From the NCBI RefSeq assembly GCF_002551005.1, contig NZ_NVOY01000026.1, forward strand, positions 1 to 46,979: a stretch of DNA of 46,979 bases, in the 5' to 3' direction. The notes below the pieces were generated by a model. The model ran no database searches, was not told where the DNA came from, and saw nothing but the letters and a program-made list of their open reading frames with translations. A program made the translations under genes and the position numbers. This stretch comes from Bacillus pseudomycoides. GTDB taxonomy: Bacteria > Bacillota > Bacilli > Bacillales > Bacillaceae_G. Positions 8,505 through 16,908 of the stretch are shown in pieces; the stretch's first letter is position 1; each line of letters opens with the position of its first letter.

Positions 8505-9800
8505 ATGACAGAAAACACAAAAGAACGCGAACATCTTCCACCTAATAATAGGACGATGCAATCGGCGCAGTTAGCTTTAAGCGGTGAAACAAAAGGACTG
8601 AAACGATTATTACCTTTTTTAGGCCCCGCTTTTATCGCATCTGTTGCTTATATTGATCCAGGGAATTTCGCCACAAATATTGCAGCAGGGTCCAAGTACG
8701 GTTATTTATTACTTTGGGTTATCCTTGTTTCAAATTTAATGGCCGTGCTAATTCAATCCTTATCAGCTAAATTAGGAATTGCTACCGGAAAAAACCTTCC
8801 TGAAGTTGCTCGGGAGCATTTTCCAAAACCTGTTTCCATCGGTTTATGGATACAAGGTGAATTAGTAATTATGGCAACTGATCTTGCTGAATTTATTGGG
8901 GCTGCTTTAGGATTAAATTTGTTATTTAATATTCCATTGCTGCCCGCTGCACTCATTACAGCAGTAGGTTCATTCATAATCCTAGAATTTCAACGCAGAG
9001 GGTTTCGTCCACTAGAAGCAGTCATTACTGGCATGGTCTTTATCGTTGTTATTGCTTTTGGTGTACAAGTGTTTTACGCAAAACCAGAACTAAGTCCTCT
9101 TTTATCAGGGCTTTTCGTTCCTCACTTTCAAGGTGTAAATAGTATTTTACTGGCAGCAGGGATTTTAGGCGCAACCGTTATGCCACATGCAATTTATTTA
9201 CATTCTGCTTTAACGCAGCGCCGCGTAGTAGGAACGACAGATGCAGAGCGAAAAAAGATTTTCCGCTTTGAATTTATCGATATTGTAATCGCAATGGTCA
9301 TTGCTGGAGCAATTAATGCGAGTATGTTAATTGTAGCAGCTTCCCTATTCTTCAAAAATGGACTACATGTTGAAGATTTAGATGTCGCATTTCATCAATT
9401 TGGCCATTTAGTCGGACCCGCATCAGCAGCTCTTTTTGGAATTGGTTTACTAGCTGCCGGTTTATCCAGTTCTTCCGTCGGTACGATGTCTGGTGATATT
9501 ATTATGCAAGGATTCATCCGTATGCACATTCCTTTATATGTGCGACGATTTATTACAATGGTTCCACCGCTTGTTATTATTGCATTAGGTGTGAATCCAA
9601 CTCATGCCCTTGTAATGAGTCAAGTCGTTTTATCATTTGGGATTGCATTTGCATTAATTCCCCTCATTGTCTTTACAAGTAAAAAGAGCATTATGGGTGG
9701 TCTTGTCAATCATCGCTTTACAACAACTCTTGCATGGTTAATTGCCGTATTAATTATCGCTTTAAATATATTTTTGTTGTATCAAACATTTATTGGTTAA
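8505..9800 (+). CDS. mntH: Nramp family manganese transporter MntH
   Basis: A 431-residue proton-coupled divalent metal importer with about 11 membrane helices. The Nramp signature DPGNFATN in helix 1 supplies the Asp and Asn metal ligands, and MPHAIYLHSAL in helix 6 carries the conserved Met-Pro-His. The frame extends upstream to a TTG at 8469, but ATG 8505 is preceded by AAAGGGG with good spacing and is chosen. It stands alone between two terminators with an MntR-like box upstream, consistent with manganese-repressed expression. Confidence 0.94.
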   Translation: MTENTKEREHLPPNNRTMQSAQLALSGETKGLKRLLPFLGPAFIASVAYIDPGNFATNIAAGSKYGYLLLWVILVSNLMAVLIQSLSAKLGIATGKNLPEVAREHFPKPVSIGLWIQGELVIMATDLAEFIGAALGLNLLFNIPLLPAALITAVGSFIILEFQRRGFRPLEAVITGMVFIVVIAFGVQVFYAKPELSPLLSGLFVPHFQGVNSILLAAGILGATVMPHAIYLHSALTQRRVVGTTDAERKKIFRFEFIDIVIAMVIAGAINASMLIVAASLFFKNGLHVEDLDVAFHQFGHLVGPASAALFGIGLLAAGLSSSSVGTMSGDIIMQGFIRMHIPLYVRRFITMVPPLVIIALGVNPTHALVMSQVVLSFGIAFALIPLIVFTSKKSIMGGLVNHRFTTTLAWLIAVLIIALNIFLLYQTFIG

Positions 9801-9803
9801 GAA

Positions 9804-9847
9804 AAAAGAGAATGCCTTTTAGTTCTTCTAAAAGACATTCTCTTTTT
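9804..9847 (+). terminator. Intrinsic terminator after mntH
   Basis: AAAGAGAATG-CTTTTAG pairs with CTAAAAG-CATTCTCTTT and runs into TTTTATTTTG. The stem is nearly symmetrical and can also serve the converging remnant gene on the minus strand. Confidence 0.88.
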
Positions 9848-9882
9848 ATTTTGTTCTAGTATGTATAAGGCAAATAATGATC

Positions 9883-10437
9883 TCAAGTTGGTGAAATGAC
9901 ATCCCCCGTCGGTACATCCCTTCCATCTTCTATACGAATTCCCCCCTTTGGCATAGATGGTCCGTTTATATCACGAAAATATAACGGTAATCCTTCAGAA
10001 AGAAACATACTCGTCTTAGCTGGATCTTGTCGTTGATGATGAATGTGTAAATGTGGTTCACTAGAATTTCCAGAGTTGCCAACACGAGCTATTACTGCTC
10101 CTTCTTCTATGTGTTGCCCTGTTTTCACTTTGACAGATTCCTGTTTTAAGTGAGCAAGGACGAGATACGTTCCCGTCTCATCTAAGCGTATATAAATATG
10201 ATTACCTACCATAGACTTAAAATTATCATTTTCTAGTGTTAAATCAGCTTCTGAATCTTTTGCAGATATAACTGTTCCTGATGCAGGAGCTATTATCTTC
10301 ACTCCATATATATCATAATCCTCTAGTTGCGAATTTGTTATCCCTTTTTGCGGAGCAATAAAATCATACGCCCATCGTTGATTTGGTTCGATAGCATGGT
10401 AATTTGTTTGAAGTCGATCTCTTCCCGTAATTTTTAA
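9883..10437 (-). pseudogene. M23 metallopeptidase, 5'-truncated remnant
   Basis: The frame encodes the zinc-binding parts of an M23 (LytM-type) peptidase: NYHAIEPNQRWAYDF supplies the first His/Asp ligands (codons near 10398-10356) and PHLHIHHQR supplies the second HxH. M23 enzymes cut peptidoglycan cross-bridges. Upstream the frame is closed by a stop just beyond 10437, and no start codon precedes the first zinc ligands; the first possible start, GTG 10302, would lose them. No signal peptide remains. The coding sequence meets the histidine kinase remnant at about 10425 in a different frame, which looks like a deletion joint. Probably non-functional. Confidence 0.75.
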
Positions 10438-11254
10438 TATTTACCTTAACATTTCTATCTTCTTGAAAAATTTGCACATCAATTTTCTTTCCAGATTTCC
10501 CATAAAAAATGCTGTTGCTAATTACATTTTGCATTAATCTTACTAGTAAACTGATATCAGCTTCTATTTGAAAGTCTTAATTACACTCTATATGAAATTT
10601 CATTTGTACTGCTTCTAATTGGGGGATAAAATCAATCATAACTTGTTCTACTAATTGCTTTACCCCTACTATTTATTTATGTAACTGAATTTCCTTATAA
10701 TTAATATGACAATATTCAAGCAAATCATCTACTTGATTTTTCAATTCACGGCTTTTACGTTTTAAAACTTTTGCATATTTCTTACAATTCTCTTTATTTA
10801 CATCAAAATTATGTTCTATTAGATCAACATAACCAATTAACGATGTTACTGGTGTCCTTAGATCATGAGAAATATTACTAATCATCTCATTTTTCATCTT
10901 TTGCGCAAATTTTTCATTTTCAATTGACTCTTTCAAACTGTTTGTCATTTTATTAATATTTGCTGCTAGTTGTCCTATTTCATCGTTCTTCATTGTTTGT
11001 ATCTGTACGTCTAAATTCCCCTTGCTAACTTCTTTTACATTTTGATTAATTTCTTCTAATCTCGTTATCATATTCTTTGATAATAGAATGAAAAAGAATG
11101 AGGTGAAGATAAGAAAAATAACAAAATATATAAAAGAGTACTTCTCCTCTAATTCCGCTATATTTCCATATACATGACTAATAGCATTTTGAAAGAATAC
11201 AATACATAAGGTCGCTAATACAATACTGCATATAAAAATGAAAAAAATCTTCAT
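10425..11254 (-). pseudogene. Sensor histidine kinase, truncated with two nonsense codons
   Basis: Two membrane helices (about residues 1-25 and 35-57), a HAMP linker, and the H-box SHDLRTPVTSLIG of a HisKA domain are intact. The frame is then stopped by TAA at 10673-10675 and again by TAA at 10577-10579. Between and beyond these, in the same frame, the kinase continues recognisably through an N-box (LMQNVISNSIFYG) to KNYG near 10425, where homology ends and M23 sequence begins. The ATP lid and G-boxes are deleted. It overlaps the regulator gene's end region as in a normal two-component operon (VanS-like layout). ATG 11254 follows CGAGGG; a TTG at 11284 is the alternative start. It cannot make a working kinase. 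Confidence 0.85.
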
Positions 11255-11273
11255 TCGTAACCCTCGAAATAGT

Positions 11274-11972
11274 TTAGCTCTCAATTTTATATCCTACTCC
11301 CCATACATTTTGAATAAATTTTGATTCTCTTGGATTCGCTTCTATCTTCCCTCTTAATCTTGCTAGATGAACCATAACAGTATTACTGCTTTCATAGGCT
11401 GTTTCTCGCCAAACACTTTCATAAATTTCTTCTAGTGTAAATACGCGGTTTGGATGCGTTACCATCAGATACAAAATTTCATACTCTGTCTTTGTAAGAT
11501 TAATATCTTCTCCATATAACATTACCTTTCTAGAATCCTCATCTATTTCTAATCCCCTAATTTGTATCTTCTTCTCATGAACTTGTTTTGAAGTGTGATT
11601 TAAATACGTATATCTTCTTAACTGTGCTTTCACTCGTGCTATCAGCTCAATTACACTAAATGGCTTCTCAATATAATCATCTGCACCTGTGCTTAATCCG
11701 ATGACTTTATCTACATCTGTTGTTTTCGCACTTAAAAACATAATAGGAATATTATAATCCTCTCGTATTCTCCTGCACACTTCAATTCCATCCATAACTG
11801 GCATCATAATATCAAGAATAGCCAGTTCAATATCGTTATCCAAAAACAACTGTATTGCTTGTTCTCCGTTGTAAGCTTTTACAACCTTGTAACCTTCTTG
11901 CTGCAAGTACACTTCAATCATTTGAACAATATCCTTATCATCATCTACGACTAATATAGATTGTTGTTTCAT
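11274..11972 (-). CDS. OmpR/PhoB-type response regulator
   Basis: A 232-residue two-domain regulator. The receiver has the acidic pair DDD (near residues 9-11), the phospho-acceptor Asp in ILDIMMPVMDG (about 53), the switch Ser in FLSAKT and Lys in EKPF. The C-terminal winged-helix domain shows the typical TKTEYEILYLM and ARLRGKIE recognition helix. The frame extends to 12020, but ATG 11972 (MKQQSILVV) has an AGAGG site. It is similar in type to VanR-like regulators. Its cognate kinase just downstream is destroyed, so it is an orphan that may be silent, constitutively unphosphorylated, or served by another kinase. Confidence 0.9.
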   Translation of the reverse strand: MKQQSILVVDDDKDIVQMIEVYLQQEGYKVVKAYNGEQAIQLFLDNDIELAILDIMMPVMDGIEVCRRIREDYNIPIMFLSAKTTDVDKVIGLSTGADDYIEKPFSVIELIARVKAQLRRYTYLNHTSKQVHEKKIQIRGLEIDEDSRKVMLYGEDINLTKTEYEILYLMVTHPNRVFTLEEIYESVWRETAYESSNTVMVHLARLRGKIEANPRESKFIQNVWGVGYKIES

Positions 11973-12049
11973 TATCAATCCTCTTTTTATGTATTTTTGA
12001 AATATATTCCATATCTTCATGGTATCATGTTCACAACGTAAAAACTTCG

Positions 12050-12250
12050 AAATATTCTAGACATTAAACTATATAGATCCATTTTATTCAACATATGAGT
12101 CGCTACTGTGCAAAACGAAACATGACCTGCACTTGCTTTCTCCCTTTGCTTGAAACCTCGCATTTGGTAGAAACAAGCCCTGACCGCTTCTATGCACGGC
12201 AAGATGCTCTCATCTCCCTCTAAAAAGAAAGGTTTTTTTAACTTGTATAT
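12050..12250 (-). repeat. bcr1-like intergenic repeat, copy A
   Basis: Read on the minus strand, this stretch aligns with copy B at 18828-19022: both run from TATATA...AAGTTAAAAAA through TTTCTTTTTAG, GAGAGCATCT, GAAGCGGT.AGGGC and TTTC.TACC to AG.AGCGACT.ATGT near the end. Length (~190 bp), intergenic position and host group fit the bcr1 mobile repeat of the B. cereus group. An 88-codon open frame across it (12017-12283) is not considered a gene. Confidence 0.65.
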
Positions 12251-12253
12251 ATA

Positions 12254-12290
12254 AGAAAAAAAGCTAAGGCTTATCCAAAGCACTTAGCTA
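12254..12290 (-). terminator. Intrinsic terminator after the oppA-like gene
   Basis: On the minus strand AGCTAAGTGCTT pairs with AAGCCTTAGCT, followed by TTTTTTT. Confidence 0.88.
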
Positions 12291-12303
12291 CTTAATCTTT
12301 TAT

Positions 12304-13938
12304 CTATTTCTCTTTTTGATTCATATAAGCATGCTTATACGTATAAGCACCGCCAAATTGGTGTTTTTCAATACCTTTTACATATTCCTTTTGAACGTAT
12401 GCTGAACCTGTATGGTAAAGCGGTGCAATAGCAGCGTCTTCTAATAAAATTTTCTCTGCTTCTTGCATAGCTTTCCAGCGTTTTTGCTCATCTAATGCAA
12501 GATCATTTTTCGCACTATTTATTAGTTCATCATATCGCTTATTAGAATAACTCATTTTATTATTTAGATTAGCTGTCGTAAATAATTCTAAATAACTAAT
12601 TGGATCCTTATAATCCGGTCCCCATACAACCATCGATATATCATACTGCCCCGTTTGTTCAAGTTGTAATTTTTGTTTAAATGGTTGAGACTTTATATTT
12701 ATTGTTAATCCTTGTAAATTCTTTTCAAGTTCTCCTTTTATATATTCTGCTGTTTGCTTCGCTTGGTCCTGTTCAAACGTTAAAAATTCAAGTGTTATCT
12801 GTTCTACACCAAGTTCTTTTTTCGCATCTTTCCATAGTGCCTTTGCTTTTTCAACATTATATACGGCAAGATCACCGTTTTCTTTTCTGAAGTCTTTTCC
12901 ATTTTTTTCATTTTTATATCCTTCTGGTATAAGTCCTTCAGCTGCTGTTGCACCGTTGTTTAGAAAATGATTTACTACGTCTTCTTTATTTAAAGCCATA
13001 GAAAGCGATTGTCTTAGTTTTGTGTTTGCTAGTGCAGAATTTTGTTGATTAAATCGTAACATAGCTATAGCAGGATCTTTCGTTGTATAAAAATCCCTTT
13101 TTCCTTTATATTTATCAACAAACGAAGAATTAATTGGCGCACGATCAATACTACCTGTTTCATATAAATTAACTGCTGTCGCTGTATCTTTTACAATATG
13201 AAAATTAATTTCTTCTAATTTCACGTTATTTTTATCCCAATATGTATCATTTCTCTTCAACTTAAATTCTTGCTCATGTTTCCATTCCGATAATACAAAT
13301 GGACCGTTGTAAATCATACCTTCTGGTTCTAATCCATATTTACTTCCTTTTCCCTCAACAAATGATTTGTGCTGTGGTAAATAAATAGGAAGTGTCAACA
13401 AATTAAGGAAGTAAGGGGTCGGTTTCTCTAACTGTATCTCTAGTGTAACATCGTCAATCGCTTTTACACCTAATTGATCTACAGCTAAAGCTCCTTTATT
13501 TATTGCTTCTGCATTTTTTATATAAAATAACATGTATGCATACTGCGATGCTGTTTGCGAGTTCACTGTACGCTGCCATGAATAAACGAAATCATGCGCT
13601 GTTACAGCATCCCCATTCGACCATTTTGCATCTTTACGTAAATGAAATATATATGTTTTTCCATCTGTACTTTTCTCAAAAGATTTTGCAACACCAGGCA
13701 CTGGGGTATCTTTCTCATCAAGTACATATAATCCTTCAAATATATTTTGCATGACATGCGCTGATGTACCGTTCATAGATTTTGCAGTATCTAAGGACGG
13801 AATTTCTTCTGAGATTGTTACATTTAATACTTGTTTTTCACTTACTTCCTTCGATTTACTCGAATCATTACTACAAGCTGAAATCAATAAAGAGGTGGCA
13901 AGTATAATTCCTATCAGTAGTCGTTCATGTTGTTTCAT
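12304..13938 (-). CDS. Oligopeptide ABC transporter substrate-binding lipoprotein (OppA family)
   Basis: A 544-residue family-5 solute-binding protein. The signal peptide ends in a lipobox LISAC, so Cys at about residue 22 would be lipidated and the protein anchored to the outer face of the membrane. Typical OppA features follow: NIFEGLYVLDE, a KDAKWSNGDAVTAHDFVYSW block, and GPDYKDPISYLELF near the C-terminus. It captures oligopeptides for an ABC importer, but no permease or ATPase genes adjoin it, so it is an orphan binding protein that must share a distant Opp system. ATG follows AAAGGAG. Ends at its own terminator. Confidence 0.92.
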   Translation of the reverse strand: MKQHERLLIGIILATSLLISACSNDSSKSKEVSEKQVLNVTISEEIPSLDTAKSMNGTSAHVMQNIFEGLYVLDEKDTPVPGVAKSFEKSTDGKTYIFHLRKDAKWSNGDAVTAHDFVYSWQRTVNSQTASQYAYMLFYIKNAEAINKGALAVDQLGVKAIDDVTLEIQLEKPTPYFLNLLTLPIYLPQHKSFVEGKGSKYGLEPEGMIYNGPFVLSEWKHEQEFKLKRNDTYWDKNNVKLEEINFHIVKDTATAVNLYETGSIDRAPINSSFVDKYKGKRDFYTTKDPAIAMLRFNQQNSALANTKLRQSLSMALNKEDVVNHFLNNGATAAEGLIPEGYKNEKNGKDFRKENGDLAVYNVEKAKALWKDAKKELGVEQITLEFLTFEQDQAKQTAEYIKGELEKNLQGLTINIKSQPFKQKLQLEQTGQYDISMVVWGPDYKDPISYLELFTTANLNNKMSYSNKRYDELINSAKNDLALDEQKRWKAMQEAEKILLEDAAIAPLYHTGSAYVQKEYVKGIEKHQFGGAYTYKHAYMNQKEK

Positions 13939-14041
13939 AAATCGGCTCCTTTAATTCAATTATAAAGCGCTTTATATTATAACAGAATAATTATCATAAA
14001 AGTGTTACATTTCACTGAATTTTTATTCTTCCAAATATATA

Positions 14042-14080
14042 CAAAAACACTATCCTTTTATTTAATGAAAGGATAGTGTT
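14042..14080 (-). terminator. Intrinsic terminator after mtaD
   Basis: AACACTATCCTTT pairs with AAAGGATAGTGTT around a ~9-nt loop; on the minus strand it is followed by TTTTTG. It sits between mtaD and the upstream end of the oppA-like gene. Confidence 0.85.
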
Positions 14081-14090
14081 CTCTTATTAC

Positions 14091-15398
14091 TTACATATTC
14101 AAACCTTGTTTATAACGGCCTGCCTCAAAAATAATACGTTCTTCATCTAAAGTTTTACACTCACCGTTCCAAACGATGTGTTTTCCATTAATAACAACAT
14201 CTGAAACGTCTTTGCCGCTCGCTGCGTATACAAGATGTGACAATACTTCTTCTGCTGGTTGTAAATGCGGCTTATTAGATGGATCAATTGTAATAAAGTC
14301 GGCACACTTGCCTACTTCTAATGAACCTGTTTGATTCATCCCGATTACCTCTGCCCCTACTTTTGTTGCTAATGTAAGAAGTGCTTCAACTGGTAAAGTT
14401 CTCGCGTCTTTATGAACACCTTTTTGTAATAAAGTGGCAATGCGCATTTCTTCAAACATATCTAAATTGTTATTAGAAGCAACACTATCTGTCGCAATTC
14501 CGACTTTTATGCCACTTTCTAACATCGCGCGAACGTTCGCGATACCCGATCCTAATTTTAAATTACTAATCGGATTATGCGCCACGCGCACATCATGTTC
14601 CGCTAAGAAAGTGCGCTCATCATCATTCAGCACAACACCATGAGCAATTACTGTTGGTCTTTGAAACAACCCACAACTTGCTACATACTCTACCGGACGT
14701 TTTCCATATTGTGCTTCAATATCCTGAACTTCACGTTCTGTTTCGGAAAGATGAATATGGACCATCGTCTTATTTTCCACTGCAATTCGTGCACACTCTT
14801 CTAACATTTCCGTAGAACATGCATACGGGCTATGAGGAGCAACCATTGTAGTTAACATATCATCCTTATTGGAATAACGTTTCACATACTTCTCCGCTTC
14901 CTGAATTGCCTTCTTTTCATCTTCTTTCGTTCCGAAGCTAAATAATGTTCGAGAAACAGCAGCACGCATACCACTTTTACGAACAGCTTCCATAATAGAA
15001 TCTTGATCTACTCCAATTGGATTAAACATATCAGAAAATGTTGTTGTTCCGCTTTTCACCATTTCTAATAAACCAAGCTCTGTGCTAGCAACAGCAAGCT
15101 CTGATGTAAATTGACTTTCAAGCGGCCAAATTCTCGTTTCAAGCCATGGCTTTAAGAGCATGTCGTCACCTATTCCACGTAAAATGCTCATCAAGACATG
15201 CGTATGCGCATTCACCAAACCTGGCAATACCCATTTTCCATGAAGATTAATGACTTGATCCACTTCTTTTCCGCTCGGTAATTCTCCTGATTGTATCTCT
15301 ATAATTTGATCATCTTCTACAATGATATATCCATTTTTCAACACTTCATTTTTTTCATTCAAAGTCACGATTGTAGCGCTTACATATGCTGTTTTCAC
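14091..15398 (-). CDS. mtaD: 5-methylthioadenosine/S-adenosylhomocysteine deaminase
   Basis: A 435-residue metal-dependent amidohydrolase. Metal ligands are visible: HTH in VNAHTHVLMS (about 65-67), His in HIHLSETE, His in AHGVVL, and Asp in ATDSVASNN; APHSPYACS adds the family's substrate-side motif. The MtaD/TrzA/AtzB group deaminates MTA and SAH to the inosyl derivatives, feeding methionine salvage and preventing SAH build-up. Length is normal. It is monocistronic, with a terminator behind and a long perfect palindrome in front (15441-15476). Chlorohydrolase-like substrates are the alternative but less likely in this group. Confidence 0.88.
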   Translation of the reverse strand: MKTAYVSATIVTLNEKNEVLKNGYIIVEDDQIIEIQSGELPSGKEVDQVINLHGKWVLPGLVNAHTHVLMSILRGIGDDMLLKPWLETRIWPLESQFTSELAVASTELGLLEMVKSGTTTFSDMFNPIGVDQDSIMEAVRKSGMRAAVSRTLFSFGTKEDEKKAIQEAEKYVKRYSNKDDMLTTMVAPHSPYACSTEMLEECARIAVENKTMVHIHLSETEREVQDIEAQYGKRPVEYVASCGLFQRPTVIAHGVVLNDDERTFLAEHDVRVAHNPISNLKLGSGIANVRAMLESGIKVGIATDSVASNNNLDMFEEMRIATLLQKGVHKDARTLPVEALLTLATKVGAEVIGMNQTGSLEVGKCADFITIDPSNKPHLQPAEEVLSHLVYAASGKDVSDVVINGKHIVWNGECKTLDEERIIFEAGRYKQGLNM

Positions 15399-15440
15399 GA
15401 ATATTTCCCCTCTCGACTCTTTTAGAAATAATCATACCTC

Positions 15441-15476
15441 TTAAATAAGTTACTACCGTTATAGTAACTTATTTAA
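15441..15476. repeat. Perfect 15-bp inverted repeat upstream of mtaD
   Basis: TTAAATAAGTTACTA (15441-15455) and TAGTAACTTATTTAA (15462-15476) are exact inverted repeats with a 6-bp centre, 43 bp upstream of the mtaD start codon and 34 bp downstream of the yunG-like stop. It could be a terminator of the upstream gene (the T-tract is short) or a regulator site. Confidence 0.85.
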
Positions 15477-15509
15477 CAATGAGAGTCAAAAGATAAATTG
15501 ACATAAGAT

Positions 15510-15857
15510 TTATTCCTTTATATGGATACGAACCTTTTGCTTTAAAGCATCATATTGCATTTCATTTGTATCAGCAAATGCTTCTTCTCTATTTGAAAGA
15601 ACATCCATATATGTAATCTCTTCTAAAAATTGTGATGCTGTAAAATCATATCTTTTACCATTGATTCTGTTATAAAAATGCCAACCTTCAGGAGCTTTCG
15701 TTTTTATGATCTCTCCTCCAAAGAAATCATGAACTACTAAGGCTGTTACACCACATTGTCCTTTTGCTGGATTATCTAAAGTCCATTTTGAACTTGTCTC
15801 TTTTGACCAAGATTGAAACAAAACCTCTCTCATCTTTTCCATTTCCATATACGTCAT
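15510..15857 (-). CDS. YunG-like protein of unknown function
   Basis: About 115 residues; resembles B. subtilis YunG. Conserved-looking QCGVTALVVHDFFGG, GWHFYNRI and YDFT place a Cys, a His and an Asp in an order reminiscent of papain-like transglutaminase or peptidase folds, but catalysis is not established. The first ATG (15866) overlaps the GGAG site, so ATG 15857 (MTYMEMEKM) is preferred. It precedes mtaD on the same strand across a palindrome. Confidence 0.7.
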   Translation of the reverse strand: MTYMEMEKMREVLFQSWSKETSSKWTLDNPAKGQCGVTALVVHDFFGGEIIKTKAPEGWHFYNRINGKRYDFTASQFLEEITYMDVLSNREEAFADTNEMQYDALKQKVRIHIKE

Positions 15858-15892
15858 ACTTAGCATCTCCTAACTGAATTCAAAATATCCGA

Positions 15893-16262
15893 TTAGACTG
15901 ACTCAATTTGCACATCATAACGCAAAAGTGGCAATAGGCGATTTTTAAAAACAGTAGAAGGTGTTTCTCCTATTAATTTCGCTCCCATTTTTATGTAATA
16001 CCCTTTCGCATTTGGATCACTATCAATCGTAAAACTCTTAATGTTTAATTCAACTGCTTTTTGAACAACACTTTCCCAAAGAATTCTGCCATAGCCTTTT
16101 CCTTTATACGTTGGATCTAAATATAAAAAATCAAGACTGTCTACTTCTTTTCTTTGAAAGGAAAAAAAGCCAATCATTTTTTGATTTTCTTCTAAAATGT
16201 AAATTCCTCCAAGCTCTTCAAAAATTCAAATGTCACTTCATAATTATCTAAGAACTGAGAAT
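15893..16262 (-). pseudogene. GNAT acetyltransferase remnant (5'-truncated and frameshifted)
   Basis: The downstream frame (ATG 16177) keeps the acetyl-CoA site of a GNAT fold (LDPTYKGKGYGRILWE) and the C-terminal strands, giving only 94 residues. Upstream, FLDNYEVTFEF is readable in another frame, and adding one T to the T5 run at 16220-16224 joins it smoothly to FEELGGIYILEENQK, so a one-base loss is likely. The N-terminal third of a normal GNAT is missing where the sequence abuts the end of the kinase gene. I see no start or ribosome binding site for a full protein. Confidence 0.65.
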
Positions 16263-16264
16263 AA

Positions 16265-16831
16265 TCACAAACATTCAGCAATATGAACTACTTCTTTAAT
16301 AACAGAATCAACTTCTTTACTATCTTTAATTACAAATAAATGATCTGCTTCTCCTTCTACTGGATCTGTTACATCTTCCTTTAGATATTCAGCCTGTTGC
16401 CGAACAAGTACTTCCTCAAAATTAGAATAAGCACCTCTAAATATATTGGTACTCCGCCCACTTTGAGTAACTCGTTTTTGAAGAACATCATCTGGAATAT
16501 CAAAATGAACCAAGATACGAACAAACTCATCTTTTTTAAACAACTCTTCCAGTAAATACAATCGTCCATCTCGACTTCGATTTGAGTTGCAAATAATAAG
16601 ATGTAAATCAGTGTGTTCTTTGGCATAATCGACAATTAACTTTGAGAGAGCATGCTTAAGAGTATTAGGTCCTCGTTTTGGTTGTAAGCTCTTATAATAA
16701 GTGTTTATAAATTCAGCGTGGTTATCTTGGTCCATAACAAAAGAGTTTTTCAACTCTTTTTCTAGGGCTCTTGCAAATGTAGTTTTCCCACTATGCGTTT
16801 TACCTACTGTAATAATTACTAACCTTTTCAT
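16265..16831 (-). CDS. P-loop ATP-binding protein, kinase-like
   Basis: About 188 residues. A Walker A motif GKTHSGKTT lies within the first 20 residues, followed by a kinase-like core with a Walker-B-type strand (LHLIICNSN) and a lid segment rich in Arg (LQKRVTQSGRS). It resembles AAA_33/zeta-toxin-like small P-loop kinases; the substrate is unknown. ATG 16831 follows TGGAGG; the longer frame to 16870 has no good site. The broken GNAT follows immediately. Confidence 0.7.
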   Translation of the reverse strand: MKRLVIITVGKTHSGKTTFARALEKELKNSFVMDQDNHAEFINTYYKSLQPKRGPNTLKHALSKLIVDYAKEHTDLHLIICNSNRSRDGRLYLLEELFKKDEFVRILVHFDIPDDVLQKRVTQSGRSTNIFRGAYSNFEEVLVRQQAEYLKEDVTDPVEGEADHLFVIKDSKEVDSVIKEVVHIAECL

Positions 16832-16908
16832 AACTTCAACCTCCATTGTTAAATATACGAATAATACCACTCACTCCTAATTGTTGAATTTTCATCTGTT
16901 ACAAACCG

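Noticed and set aside
12017-12283. 88-codon minus-strand open frame
   Set aside because: It lies across the bcr1-like repeat and into the oppA terminator, and its translation has no protein-like pattern.
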